Made by a program: the position numbers and the translations under genes. The notes beneath the pieces are model-generated. The model made no database searches. It was not told the DNA's origin and saw only the letters and a list, made by a program, of their open reading frames with translations. From assembly GCF_001426085.1 (NCBI RefSeq), contig NZ_LMRR01000041.1, forward strand, positions 124,001 through 188,000: a DNA stretch of 64,000 nt. The letters are read 5' to 3'. Shown here piece after piece: positions 35,241-43,823 of the stretch (positions are counted from its first letter, which is position 1; each line of letters starts with the position of its first letter). The DNA comes from Rhodococcus sp. Leaf278. GTDB lineage: Bacteria > Actinomycetota > Actinomycetes > Mycobacteriales > Mycobacteriaceae.

Positions 35241-35918
35241 TCAGCCCTCGAGCGTCAACGAGTGTGGCTCCGAGTTGAAAGTCGCGACGGATCCCGCAGC
35301 GCGCGCAATCCCTGCGATTCCACCCCAGACCATCATGGTGAGGTAGTCGACGAGTTCGTCGGCCGGCATGGTTCGGTCGAAGATCCACCAATGCGACGCC
35401 AATCGGACCGCTCCGATCATGGCGAACGCGATGGGCATCGAGCCCGCCGTCGAGAACTCGCGCTCTCGAAATCTGTCGGCGATGACGGTAGCCAGCAGGT
35501 CTGCGATCAGCCCTTCGGCCGCGGTGATGATGTCTTGATTCCCGCTGACCGCGTTGTTGGCGTGCACGTAGATATAGATATCGGGATCGGTGGCGACCGT
35601 CGTGACATAAGCCTGGATCACGGCGCGGGTGAGCTGGTACTCGTCCAGGTCCTCGGAGATCGCGTCCTGGATCCGCGGCACCAGTGCGGTCTCGACGTAT
35701 CGAGCCATCGCAGCGTCGGCGAGACCCTTTTTGTCCGCGAAATGTTTGTACAGAACGGTTTTCGAGACACCGTTCGCTGAGGCGATGTCATCCATACCCA
35801 CGTCGTGTCCGTGCTCACGAATCGCTGCCAGCGTGCGATCGAGCAGTTCACGTCGCCGGGTGATTCTGTGATCTCGCCATCGGTCGCTTCGCCCGTCGAC
35901 CTTGACCGCCACGCTCAT
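35241..35918 (-). CDS. TetR family transcriptional regulator
   Basis: The 225-residue protein has the TetR helix-turn-helix (DDIASANGVSKTVLYKHFADKKGL, about 43-67) and a helical ligand domain. It is third in the operon BVMO-hydrolase-TetR and overlaps the hydrolase by ATGA, so it probably autoregulates through the palindrome at 38367-38396 and may also act at 34044-34080. The ligand may be a fatty acid or ketone. Confidence 0.88.
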   Translation of the reverse strand: MSVAVKVDGRSDRWRDHRITRRRELLDRTLAAIREHGHDVGMDDIASANGVSKTVLYKHFADKKGLADAAMARYVETALVPRIQDAISEDLDEYQLTRAVIQAYVTTVATDPDIYIYVHANNAVSGNQDIITAAEGLIADLLATVIADRFREREFSTAGSMPIAFAMIGAVRLASHWWIFDRTMPADELVDYLTMMVWGGIAGIARAAGSVATFNSEPHSLTLEG

Positions 35919-36736
35919 GCCGACTGCGATACCGCTCGTGATCCCCTCAGAAGAATCGACGCCACCAGCTCGGGATCGTCCGACATCGGGACGTGCCCGA
36001 GCCCCGGGTACGTCGTCACTTCCGCCTGCGGAAAGGTTCGACGCACCAGCGGTGCCTGATACACCGGCAGAACCAAGTCACGACGGCCCCACGCGACGGT
36101 GACGGGAACGGTCTCGTCGACCGGAACGCTGAAGCGAGGCACTGCATTTCCGGCTGCGTCGATCGCGCGGTTGGTGGTGATGCTGAGTGCGTCGATCGTG
36201 GCCGTCGCTGCGGGAACTCGCCACGGCTTGGCGTAGAACACGCCGTTGGCGATTGTGCGTCCGATCACCGAACGCATGATGGTGGGCGCGACCGGACTGA
36301 TGACTCGCGACAAGGCCCGCAGCAAACGGAATACGAGCAGCGCCCGCGTCTGATCCCAGTGGCCGCGAAAGAAGCCGGCCGGAGAGAGCGCGGTGGCCGA
36401 GGCGACCGAACCGCGCGCTGCGAGTTCGAGGGCGAAATATCCGCCCAGCGAATTACCGGCCACATGCGGCTTCTCGCCGTCCACGGCCACGAGCTCGAGG
36501 AAGCGCTCGAGTTCGGCCACGATCCAGGGACCGAGATCGAATGCTTCGGTGGGCAGTTCCGGTGAATTGCCGTGGCCGGGCAGATCCACCGTCACCACGC
36601 GCCGGTGCCGGGCCAGTGTCTCGACGACACTGTCCCACGCATGTTGCCGGTGAACTATGCCGTGGATCAGCACCAGGGTCGGTCCCTCACCGCGGATGGT
36701 GTGTGCCAGCGCGGAACCGTCGATCTCGAAAGTCAT
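35915..36736 (-). CDS. Alpha/beta hydrolase (esterase/lipase type)
   Basis: The 273-residue protein has the fold markers LIHGIVH, DLPGHGNS and GNSLGG (Ser nucleophile), an Asp in WGRRDLVLP and a His in GLGHVPM, so a full triad. It lies 21 nt after the monooxygenase gene in the same operon. It probably cleaves the ester product of the monooxygenase. Confidence 0.88.
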   Translation of the reverse strand: MTFEIDGSALAHTIRGEGPTLVLIHGIVHRQHAWDSVVETLARHRRVVTVDLPGHGNSPELPTEAFDLGPWIVAELERFLELVAVDGEKPHVAGNSLGGYFALELAARGSVASATALSPAGFFRGHWDQTRALLVFRLLRALSRVISPVAPTIMRSVIGRTIANGVFYAKPWRVPAATATIDALSITTNRAIDAAGNAVPRFSVPVDETVPVTVAWGRRDLVLPVYQAPLVRRTFPQAEVTTYPGLGHVPMSDDPELVASILLRGSRAVSQSA

Positions 36737-36757
36737 TGCGATCCAATCTCTTCTCGT

Positions 36758-38293
36758 CTACCCGGTGCGGGCGTCCACCGATACAGGACCGGCCACCGTC
36801 ACAGGTACGGTCCGCCCGAACCTCATCGATTCCGTCAGATCGTCGAATCGCGCATCGATTCTGTCGAGAATATAGTTCTGACGCACCGACCAGGGACGCT
36901 CGGTACCCGACTTCGGTAGCTCGTCGAGCGAGCGGGTGACGTATCCCGATGCGAGGTCGACAACGGGCCGAGATTCCACGGGCTTGCCTGCCCGGTCCGG
37001 TATCGCATGGGTGAAACCGTGAGAGCGCATGTACACGAGCAGTTTTGCCACTGCCTGAGCCGTCATGTCGGCTTTGAGCGTCCACGATGCGTTCGTATAC
37101 CCGATGCACCAGGCCACGTTGGGTACGTCTTCGAGCATGTGGCCCTTGTAGACGAACTTGTCGTGCGCCTCGAACGGCTGTCCGTCCAGTGACAGCGCGA
37201 TACCGCCGAATGCCTGCAGCTTCAGGCCCGTTGCGGTGACGATGATGTCGGCGGGGATCTCGTCGCCCGATTCCAGCAGGATGCCGTCGGCGGTCACGCC
37301 GGCGATGTGGTCGGTCACCACGGTCGCGCGACCGGAGCGAATGGCCTTGAACAGATCGCCGTCCGGCACAACGCACAACCGCTGGTCCCATGGGGCGTAG
37401 GTGGGGTCGAAGTGCTTGTCCACGTCGTATCCACGCGGCAGCTGTGCCTTCGTCATCGCCCGGAACACCCTGCGGGCCGTCTTCGGTGCGCGTCGGCACA
37501 GTTGATACGAGCCGACCATCAACAGTGCGTTGCGCCACCGCAACGCGCTGTGCGCCAGGGAGTCCGGCAGTACGCGCTGGGTGAGCGTGGTGAACGGATC
37601 GGTCATCGGTAGTGATGCGATATAGGTCGGCGAACGCTGCAGCATCGTCACCGACGCGGCGTCGGCCGCCAGCGTCGGCACCAATGTGATTGCGGTTGCG
37701 CCACTCCCGATCACGACGACCCGCTTGCCGGAATGGTCGAGGTCCTCGGGCCACTGCTGCGGATGCACTACCTGTCCGGTGAACTCGTCCAGCCCGGGAA
37801 GATCGGGGGTGTACCCGCCCGAGTAGTCGAAGTAACCGGTGCACAGGAATACGAAACGGCTGCGGTAGGTCTTCGGAACGCCGTCCGACAACGTCTCGAC
37901 GGTCCACAGGTCCGTCGACGAATCCCAATTCGCCGCGGTGACCGAGGTCGAGAAATGTGTGTGCTCGTCGATTCCGTTGGCGTAGGCGGTGTCGACGATG
38001 TAGTTGCGGATGTCCTCGCCGTGCGCGAGCAGGGTGTCTCCCTGCCACGGCGTGTGCGGAAACGAGAACGTGAAGATGTCGCTGTCCGAACGAATTCCGG
38101 GGTATCTGAACAGATCCCAGGTGCCGCCCGCCCGCTCGCGTCCTTCGAGAATCGCGTAGCTCAACTCCGGTGCCATCTGCTGCAGGCGATATGCCGCGCC
38201 GACGCCCGATATGCCGGCACCGATGATGAGCACGTCCTCGAAATTTTCGACCGAGCTGTCGACCTCAGGCCATTCACTTGTACTCACTGTCAT
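36758..38293 (-). CDS. MymA/EthA-like flavin monooxygenase
   Basis: The 511-residue protein has GAGISGVGAA (FAD), FTGQVVHPQQWPEDL (the BVMO-fingerprint region) and GSGATAITLVP (NADPH). The segment YPGIRSDSD is characteristic of MymA/EthA-type enzymes, which oxidise ketones and thiocarbonyls. It starts the operon BVMO-hydrolase-TetR and is preceded by a perfect palindromic operator candidate 74 nt upstream. Confidence 0.9.
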   Translation of the reverse strand: MTVSTSEWPEVDSSVENFEDVLIIGAGISGVGAAYRLQQMAPELSYAILEGRERAGGTWDLFRYPGIRSDSDIFTFSFPHTPWQGDTLLAHGEDIRNYIVDTAYANGIDEHTHFSTSVTAANWDSSTDLWTVETLSDGVPKTYRSRFVFLCTGYFDYSGGYTPDLPGLDEFTGQVVHPQQWPEDLDHSGKRVVVIGSGATAITLVPTLAADAASVTMLQRSPTYIASLPMTDPFTTLTQRVLPDSLAHSALRWRNALLMVGSYQLCRRAPKTARRVFRAMTKAQLPRGYDVDKHFDPTYAPWDQRLCVVPDGDLFKAIRSGRATVVTDHIAGVTADGILLESGDEIPADIIVTATGLKLQAFGGIALSLDGQPFEAHDKFVYKGHMLEDVPNVAWCIGYTNASWTLKADMTAQAVAKLLVYMRSHGFTHAIPDRAGKPVESRPVVDLASGYVTRSLDELPKSGTERPWSVRQNYILDRIDARFDDLTESMRFGRTVPVTVAGPVSVDARTG

Positions 38294-38366
38294 GCCTCGC
38301 TGCCTCCCCGAGCATCCTCGCGATTCGACCAGTCGAATAGAAGACCGCGACCTACATCACACAATG

Positions 38367-38396
38367 TGCCATTGACGGATGGTTATGTCAATGGCA
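38367..38396. promoter_or_regulatory. Perfect palindrome TGCCATTGAC-N10-GTCAATGGCA, operator candidate
   Basis: The two 10-bp arms are exactly complementary with a 10-bp spacer. It lies between the monooxygenase start (38293, minus) and two small plus-strand frames at 38429. TetR or AraC-type binding fits. A half-site copy lies at 34054-34062. Confidence 0.7.
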
Positions 38397-38428
38397 GCGT
38401 TAACCACACCCCGTAGACAGGAGCAGCC

Positions 38429-38488
38429 ATGAACTACACGCACATGCCGAGACGCACCGCCATCACACCCGGAAGCGGTCTCCGATGA
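38429..38488 (+). CDS. Possible 19-residue leader peptide
   Basis: An ATG with CAGGAG at 38418-38423 begins a 19-codon frame (MNYTHMPRRTAITPGSGLR) whose stop overlaps the next ATG by ATGA. The strong ribosome site, the operator 33 nt upstream and the coupling to 38485 suggest that it is translated, but no homologue is known to me. It might also be a relic. Confidence 0.35.
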   Translation: MNYTHMPRRTAITPGSGLR

Positions 38489-38646
38489 CTTCCGTGGTGG
38501 TCGGTGTAGCGGGAGTCGTCGCGCTGATCCTGCTCACCTCGCGCGGTTCCGGCTTGGACTTCGACCGACGTTCCGTCTCGATGGCGTACGAGTCGGGTTC
38601 GGAGCGCTCTCGCCGTCGAACATGGAGGCTCCGTTCGAGGACGTAG
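38485..38646 (+). CDS. Possible 53-residue single-helix membrane peptide
   Basis: This frame has a hydrophobic N-terminal helix (residues 3-18) and an Arg/Ser-rich, positively charged C terminus. It is coupled by ATGA to the 19-codon frame, and GGAAGCGG lies upstream. No domain is recognised. It diverges from the MymA-like operon and may share its operator. Confidence 0.35.
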   Translation: MTSVVVGVAGVVALILLTSRGSGLDFDRRSVSMAYESGSERSRRRTWRLRSRT

Positions 38647-38803
38647 GTACCCGTCGGGCCCGCCCGCCGATAGTGACCCGAAACACGCCCCGTCGGACGT
38701 ATGTTTCGGAGCGTCGATTTCGACTCATACCTATCGGCGTCGTCCGCGACGCCCCCAGCTCCGGGTTGACCGGAGATTACCTACACGAAAGAGGTACGCA
38801 CCG

Positions 38804-39394
38804 ATGGCCGACTTCATCGACAAGGCTCAGCACAAGGCAGAGGAACTGGCCGGGACTGCGAAGGAGAAGGTCGGCGAGGCCACCGGTGACGACAGCCTCC
38901 GCGCCGAAGGTGCAACGGATCAGGCCAAGGCCAACACCCACCAGGCTGCGGACTCCGTGTCCGACGCGGCCGAGAATGTTGCCGACACCGCAGCCGACGC
39001 CGCCAGCGAGGCCAAGCACGCAGCCTCCGATGCAGCCGACAAGGCCGCCGACGTGGCCGAGGATGTCAAGAACACCGTCAAGGACAAGGTGCAGAACGTC
39101 GATGTCGACGACGTGAAGCAGAAGGCCTCCCAGGTTGCCGACAAGGCAGCCGACAAGGCCTCCGCCGTCGCCGACGACGTGAAGAACACGGTCCGCAATA
39201 TCGACAGCGACGACGTGGCCCAGGCCGCGAAGGTCGGAACCCCGGTCATCGCTGCCATCGCAGCCGCAGCGGGAGCCGTCGCGTTCGTGCTGATTCGTCG
39301 TCGTAACCGTCGTCGCAGCGCCGCACACCTGTTCGTTCCGTCGAAGCGCACCACCCGCAAGCTCGCCAAGAAGGCACGCAAGCACAGCTTCTGA
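38804..39394 (+). CDS. CsbD-like stress protein with LEA-type repeats and C-terminal membrane helix
   Basis: The 196-residue protein begins with a CsbD-like segment (DKAQHKAEELAGTAKEKVGEATGDD), continues with Ala/Asp/Lys-rich 11-mer-like amphipathic repeats (about 40-145), then a hydrophobic helix (about 150-166) and a basic Arg/Lys tail. Such proteins accompany general stress and desiccation responses. GAAAGAGG precedes the ATG by 9 nt, and a strong hairpin follows the stop. Confidence 0.85.
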   Translation: MADFIDKAQHKAEELAGTAKEKVGEATGDDSLRAEGATDQAKANTHQAADSVSDAAENVADTAADAASEAKHAASDAADKAADVAEDVKNTVKDKVQNVDVDDVKQKASQVADKAADKASAVADDVKNTVRNIDSDDVAQAAKVGTPVIAAIAAAAGAVAFVLIRRRNRRRSAAHLFVPSKRTTRKLAKKARKHSF

Positions 39395-39408
39395 AGGTAG
39401 TCACGCGA

Positions 39409-39439
39409 AAGCCCCGCCTCGTCGTTCGAGGCGGGGCTT
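39409..39439. terminator. 13-bp GC-rich hairpin, bidirectional terminator
   Basis: AAGCCCCGCCTCG (39409-39421) and its exact complement (39427-39439) flank a 5-nt loop. It lies between the CsbD-like gene and the convergent small gene ending at 39449, so it can stop both. Confidence 0.88.
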
Positions 39440-39448
39440 CGTGCGTCT

Positions 39449-39745
39449 CTAGAGCGGCTTCAGTGCCCGGCTGGGCACCCAATGCGTGACGGATTCACTG
39501 CGATCGCGTGACATCAGCTCGTACGTGACTCGGCCCAGCCAGTCGCCGTCCACGGTGATGGACCATTCGACCAGATCGCCCGGCACGACGCGTCGAACAT
39601 CGAATCCTTCGGGGTTGAACTTCGACGCGTGGTGCGGCGGCAGTGGATAGAGGATGTTCAGGTCGATCCACACCTTCAGTGGTGGTCGGAGCAACTTGAA
39701 GGGGCGCACGGCGGACGCCGGTCGGGGTTGCGCGCGCCGTGCCAT
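39449..39745 (-). CDS. Conserved small protein, unknown
   Basis: The 98-residue product is basic at its N terminus (MARRAQPRP) and contains FKLLRPPLKVWIDLNILYPLPPHHA and a beta-rich half (DLVEWSITVDGDWLGRVTYELM). No domain is recognised. The start at 39745 lacks a clear ribosome site, and the frame is open further upstream to 39811; the first ATG with plausible protein-like sequence was chosen. Confidence 0.65.
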   Translation of the reverse strand: MARRAQPRPASAVRPFKLLRPPLKVWIDLNILYPLPPHHASKFNPEGFDVRRVVPGDLVEWSITVDGDWLGRVTYELMSRDRSESVTHWVPSRALKPL

Positions 39746-39794
39746 CGTTCGATCATACGTTCGATAGCCGCGTCGATCCACACACCCCGGAGAC

Positions 39795-39837
39795 GAACAA
39801 CGGCCCCTCACACGTGATGTGCAAGGGGCCGTTGTTC
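39795..39837 (-). terminator. 14-bp hairpin downstream of the mycolyltransferase gene
   Basis: GAACAACGGCCCCT (39795-39808) and its exact complement (39824-39837) flank a 15-nt loop, 13 nt after the stop of the minus-strand mycolyltransferase gene. Confidence 0.85.
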
Positions 39838-39850
39838 GGTGCTACGAGAG

Positions 39851-40903
39851 TCAGAGGCCGAGCGATCCCGCCAGGAACGGCCAGGACTTGTGCAGATCGT
39901 CCTGCCAGTAGCCCCACGAGTGGTTACCGACCGGACGGAAGTCGACGGTGGCCGGAATTCCGAGCTGATCGAGACGCTTCGCCAGGTTCGATGTGCAGAA
40001 GTTGGTGGCCACCTCGATGCCGCCGCCGACGATGACCTGGTTGGCGAGCGTCGCCGGGTCGTTGTTCAGGCGCGGGTTGGCAAAGGTGTCGTTCGGAATG
40101 CCGGGCAGGCCGCTGCCGGTGCTCATGTAGATCTGCGTGCCGCGGAGCCTCTCGGCGTTGAGCAGTGGATCGTTCTCGCGCCACACGGGCCCGTCGAGCG
40201 GTCCCCACATGTTTTCGACGTTGCCGCCGCCGTACGTCTCGACGACGAGCTTCACGAACTGCTGCCCGATCGGGTCCGACGTCTGTGCGCAACCGCTGTA
40301 TGCCGCGACGCCGGTGAACTTGCCGGGGTACTTGATCGCGATGTTGAGGACCGAGGTGCCCGTCATCGACAGGGCTGCGAGCGACTGGCGACCGTTGGTG
40401 TCGAACTGGGCGTCGATCAGCGGGGGCAGTTCTTCACCGAGGAAGGTGCTCCACTTGTTGCTGCCGAGCTTCGGATCGTCCTGCAGCCAGTCGGTGTAGT
40501 AGGACCACTTGCCCTTCTGCGGGGTCACGATCCAGGCGTTCTTGTCGGCGAGGAAGGCCTCGGCGTCGGTCTGCGACTGCCACGAAGCCGAATCCTCGCC
40601 GCCGCCCGCACCGTTGAGCAGGTACAGCACCGGGCGCGACACGCTCTCGTCGGCGGGGCGCTGCACCGTCACCGGAATGGTGCGGTTCATCGACGCGGAG
40701 AAGACCTGGAGCTGAACCTGCTTGCCGTCGAGGGTGTTCACCGACTCGATGCGAGATCCGTTGCTCGACTGTGTCGTCGACGCAGGCAACTCGTCTGCGG
40801 ACGCGACGGGCGTCATCAGCGCGGTCGGAAGAATCGCCACTGCGAGGGCGACGGCCGTAGCCGAACCGATTCGCCGGAAGCCGTGTCGTCGAGATCGTGG
40901 CAC
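39851..40903 (-). CDS. Secreted mycolyltransferase (Ag85/FbpA family)
   Basis: The 350-residue protein has a Sec signal peptide (about 1-36, ending PVASA), then the alpha/beta-hydrolase fold of mycolyltransferases: LYLLNGAGGG, the nucleophile elbow ALSMTG (Ser about 177), and GNHSWGYW (catalytic His about 327). It transfers mycolates between trehalose monomycolate and arabinogalactan or another trehalose monomycolate in the mycomembrane. The GTG start has AAAGGTGA upstream. It strongly supports a mycolic-acid organism. Confidence 0.93.
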   Translation of the reverse strand: MPRSRRHGFRRIGSATAVALAVAILPTALMTPVASADELPASTTQSSNGSRIESVNTLDGKQVQLQVFSASMNRTIPVTVQRPADESVSRPVLYLLNGAGGGEDSASWQSQTDAEAFLADKNAWIVTPQKGKWSYYTDWLQDDPKLGSNKWSTFLGEELPPLIDAQFDTNGRQSLAALSMTGTSVLNIAIKYPGKFTGVAAYSGCAQTSDPIGQQFVKLVVETYGGGNVENMWGPLDGPVWRENDPLLNAERLRGTQIYMSTGSGLPGIPNDTFANPRLNNDPATLANQVIVGGGIEVATNFCTSNLAKRLDQLGIPATVDFRPVGNHSWGYWQDDLHKSWPFLAGSLGL

Positions 40904-41068
40904 GCTGTTTCACCTTTTCGTCGAGTTACACCGGTCGAGTTTCTACATCGGCCGAGGATGAGGTGACGTTACCTCGAGCAAACGTCCCGAGCGTTATGGA
41001 CCGGACGAATCCGAGACGCGATCGTGATGCTCGCGCTCGCGACCTCCTCGGCTGACCCGGACCTGGTT

Positions 41069-41122
41069 GTTCAGGATCGGCGCCCGGTCGCGGGATCCCG
41101 CCGAACGGCGCCGATCCTGAAC
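41069..41122. terminator. 16-bp hairpin downstream of the ndh pseudogene
   Basis: GTTCAGGATCGGCGCC (41069-41084) is exactly complementary to 41107-41122. The 22-nt loop contains the palindrome CGGGATCCCG. It lies 13 nt after the ndh stop. Confidence 0.78.
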
Positions 41123-41134
41123 CATGGGGTCCGG

Positions 41135-42442
41135 TCAGTTGTACGGCCTACGCGCCGTGGCCGGGTCGCCGTAGGTGATGGCGCGTTCGCGTCGGGTTCC
41201 GGTGGCCAGGGTTGCCGCCCAGTTGATCAACGTTCCGATGCGATTGCGGTTGCCGGCGAGGAATGCGATGTGGATGACGCCCCACGATACCCAGCCCAGG
41301 AATCCCGACATCTTCAGCGGCCCGGCCTGCACCAGTGCGTGTCCACGCGCGATGTAGGCCGCGGTGCCGAGGTCTCGATACTTGAAATCCGAACGTGCAG
41401 AACCGGATACGTCGGCCGCGATCGCCGCACCCGCAGCCTTACCGCCCTGCATGGCCACTTCTGCCACTCCGGCGAGTTTGTTCAGCGACATGATGTCTCC
41501 GACGACGAAGACGTTGCGGTGTCCCGGGATCGACAGGTCGAGCTCCACGGCGATGCGTCCCGATCGGTCCTGCTCCACGCCCATCGCGTCGGCGAGCTGC
41601 TTCACGAACGGAACAGCCTCTACGCCTGCGGTCCACAGCACTGTGTGAGTGTCGTAGCGAGTGACCGTTTTCGGTTCGGCCTTGGCCGTCACTTCGACGT
41701 CGGTGGCCGTGACGTCCGTGACGTGGACCCCGAGATGGGTTTCCACCCCGACGGTGTCGAGGGTCCGCTGCGCCTTTGTCGTCAAGGAGTCGGGGAACGA
41801 TTCGAGTACGCGGTCGCCGCCGTGAAAGAGGAGTACCCGAGCTTCCGACGGGTGAATCGAGTCGAACTCCTTCGCCAGCGCCCGAGACGCGAGTTCCCTT
41901 ATCTGACCGGCCAACTCGACGCCCGTCGGGCCTCCCCCGGCGACGGCGAAGGTCAGCCAGGGCCGACGCTCCTCGGCGGTGGGGAGAGACTCGGCCATCT
42001 CGAAGGCGGAGATCAGCTTTCGTCTGATCGCGAGGGCGTCGTCGAGGGTCTTCATGCCCGGTGCCCACTGCACGTATTCGTCGTGACCGTGATAGGCCTG
42101 CTGCATTCCGACGGCGACGACGAGGTAGTCGTAGGACAGCTCGAAGGTAGACCCGTCGAATCGGCTGGCCGTCACCACTCCGCCGTCACCGACTGTGGTC
42201 ACGGACGTCGCTTCCCCCAGTGCCACGTAGACGTTCTTCTGTTTGCGCAGCAGGTGTCGTAGCGGGCTGGCGATCGAACCCTCGGACACAAGACCGGTGG
42301 CGCACTAGTAGAGCAACGGCTGAAAGACGTGCGAGGTACCGCGCTCGAGCACGGTCACATCGACGTCCTCGTTGCGGAGGCGTCGCGCGGCATGAAGCCC
42401 GCCGAATCCGCCGCCGAGGATCAAAACCCGTGGACGTGCCAT
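41135..42442 (-). pseudogene. ndh: Type II NADH dehydrogenase interrupted by one in-frame amber codon
   Basis: The full frame from the ATG at 42442 would encode 435 residues of NDH-2: GGGFGGLHAARRL (FAD site) at the start, a second GxGxxG-type site AVAGGGPTGVELAG, and GDIMSLN. A single TAG at 42305-42307 splits it: the sequence reads QPLLY-stop-CATGLVSEGS where homologues read LYQVATG, so a Gln codon CAG has become TAG. The rest is intact, which suggests a recent mutation, a sequencing error or suppression. A GTG start at 42289 could yield a protein lacking the FAD-binding N terminus, so it is probably non-functional. It normally passes NADH electrons to menaquinone. Confidence 0.85.
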
Positions 42443-42570
42443 CTGAACGTTCTCCCTCGGACCGACTGCAGAGATGGATTCTCCGGGTTGCCAGCGTACT
42501 CGAGCAGGCCCATCGCGACGCCAGTGCCGCACCCCCGATGAGAGGGTGCGGCCTTCGGTGTCGATGCAGA

Positions 42571-43194
42571 TCAGCCGAGCAACTGCTGCATGGTGTCGAT
42601 CTCCTGCTGCTGTGTGGCCACGATCGTGCGTGCCATCTCCTGCGCCTCGGGGTTGGAGCCGTCGACGATCTCGACGTTCGCCATCTCGATCGCGCCGGTG
42701 TGGTGCTCGATCATCATCGTCAGCCACTGGCGGTCGAATGCCGCACCCGACAGAGCAGTCAATGCATCCATGTCCTGCTGGGACATCATGCCCATGCCCG
42801 AGCTGTGGTCCATTCCGCTCATCTCACCCATGTCGGCCGAGGGTGCGGGCTGACCCCATTCGGCGAGCCACGCCGTCATCCGGTCCATTTCCGGTTGCTG
42901 CGCGGCTTCTATCGCCGACGCCAACGCCACGACGTCCGAATTGTCGGTGCGCCCCTGGACCATTGCCGCCATCTCGACCGCCTGCGCATGATGCGGGTAC
43001 ATCATCCGAGCGAACATCACGTCCGCGTCGTTGAACTCCACGGACGCGTCGGCCTGGGATGACGCCGACGCCGAGTTGGACGAGCCCATCGAGTGACCGT
43101 CCATCGGCATGTCGGAAGTGTCGTCACTGCAGCCGGCGACGAGGAATGCGCTCACGGTGGCAGCAGCCAGCGAAGCGACCAGTTTTGTATGCAT
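42571..43194 (-). CDS. DUF305 lipoprotein
   Basis: The 207-residue protein has a lipoprotein signal with lipobox VAGC (Cys22), a Met/His-rich segment (MPMDGHSM), and two DUF305 repeats (FARMMYPHHAQAVEMA and WLTMMIEHHTGAIEMA). The His/Met content suggests metal (perhaps copper) handling outside the membrane. AAGGAG precedes the ATG. It is followed by the ndh pseudogene in the same direction and preceded by the DUF6153 gene. Confidence 0.87.
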   Translation of the reverse strand: MHTKLVASLAAATVSAFLVAGCSDDTSDMPMDGHSMGSSNSASASSQADASVEFNDADVMFARMMYPHHAQAVEMAAMVQGRTDNSDVVALASAIEAAQQPEMDRMTAWLAEWGQPAPSADMGEMSGMDHSSGMGMMSQQDMDALTALSGAAFDRQWLTMMIEHHTGAIEMANVEIVDGSNPEAQEMARTIVATQQQEIDTMQQLLG

Positions 43195-43276
43195 GTGAAT
43201 CTCCTTGCAAAAGTGCGGAATACAGGGATCTGGGTATGCCGATCCGCCGGTGGGTGTGCTTCCACCGGGCTCCCTG

Positions 43277-43672
43277 TCACACTCGCAAGGTCACCGATCT
43301 GTCCAACTCCCACAGAGTCCACGGCGGTGCACGCTCCGAGATGGCGTCGGTCCGCCCGCCGATACCCGCCTCCGACAAGAACGAGTCGACCACCTCGACA
43401 CTCGTCGAAGGAACCGACAGAGTCGGCCACGACACCGTCGTTCCGGCGCACGGATGCATCATCTGGTGCGCGGACGGGCAGTCGGGCCTCGCTGCAGCCA
43501 CCTCGATGGGTTCATCGTGGTGGGATACCGACGCCATGGCCGTGTGGTGGTTACCGGGTGACATCACCGGTGTCACCGAATGCATCAGCAACACCCCGAG
43601 GACCGTCAGCACGATCAGCAATCCGGTCGCCGAGGCAAAGCCCGGGCGACTGCGTCGGATCACTGACTCCAT
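43277..43672 (-). CDS. DUF6153-like His-rich membrane protein
   Basis: The 131-residue protein has one N-terminal transmembrane helix (about 12-32), His-rich segments (NHHTAMASVSHHDE) and a CPSAHQMMHPC motif, features of the copper-linked DUF6153 family. It lies 82 nt upstream of the DUF305 gene in the same direction. A CsoR-like palindrome at 43694 sits 22 nt before the ATG, which implies metal or thiol-responsive control (inference). Confidence 0.68.
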   Translation of the reverse strand: MESVIRRSRPGFASATGLLIVLTVLGVLLMHSVTPVMSPGNHHTAMASVSHHDEPIEVAAARPDCPSAHQMMHPCAGTTVSWPTLSVPSTSVEVVDSFLSEAGIGGRTDAISERAPPWTLWELDRSVTLRV

Positions 43673-43693
43673 GTCACCGACGATAGCAAGACA

Positions 43694-43708
43694 TACCCCC
43701 TAGGGGTA
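43694..43708. promoter_or_regulatory. CsoR-like palindrome TACCCCCTAGGGGTA
   Basis: This 15-nt near-perfect inverted repeat has the core CCCCTAGGGG and resembles CsoR/CstR-family operators. It lies just upstream of the DUF6153-DUF305 genes. Two related palindromes occur at 57567-57602. No CsoR gene is in the window. Confidence 0.6.
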
Positions 43709-43715
43709 GTGGGCA

Positions 43716-43751
43716 GGGACTTCGGCCCCGCACCGAAGGACTTCCGCCTCT
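43716..43751 (+). promoter_or_regulatory. Two DosR-box-like sites upstream of the USP-phosphoketolase operon
   Basis: GGGACTTCGGCCCCG at 43716-43730 matches 11 of 12 fixed positions of the published GGGACTTNNGNCCCT DosR motif. AGGACTTCCGCCTCT at 43737-43751 matches 10. The two are spaced 21 bp, about two helical turns, as tandem DosR boxes often are. Confidence 0.65.
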
Positions 43752-43823
43752 GTCGACGATGCGTCCGATCCAGCCATGCTCGGGGCGTATCGGCACACGA
43801 CAGTCAATGGACGGGAACACATC

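Noticed and set aside
15237-43809. GTCAATGG words at 15237 and 43802, like the BVMO operator half-site
   Set aside because: They are isolated, with no inverted partner, and lie near unrelated genes; only the palindromic sites were kept.
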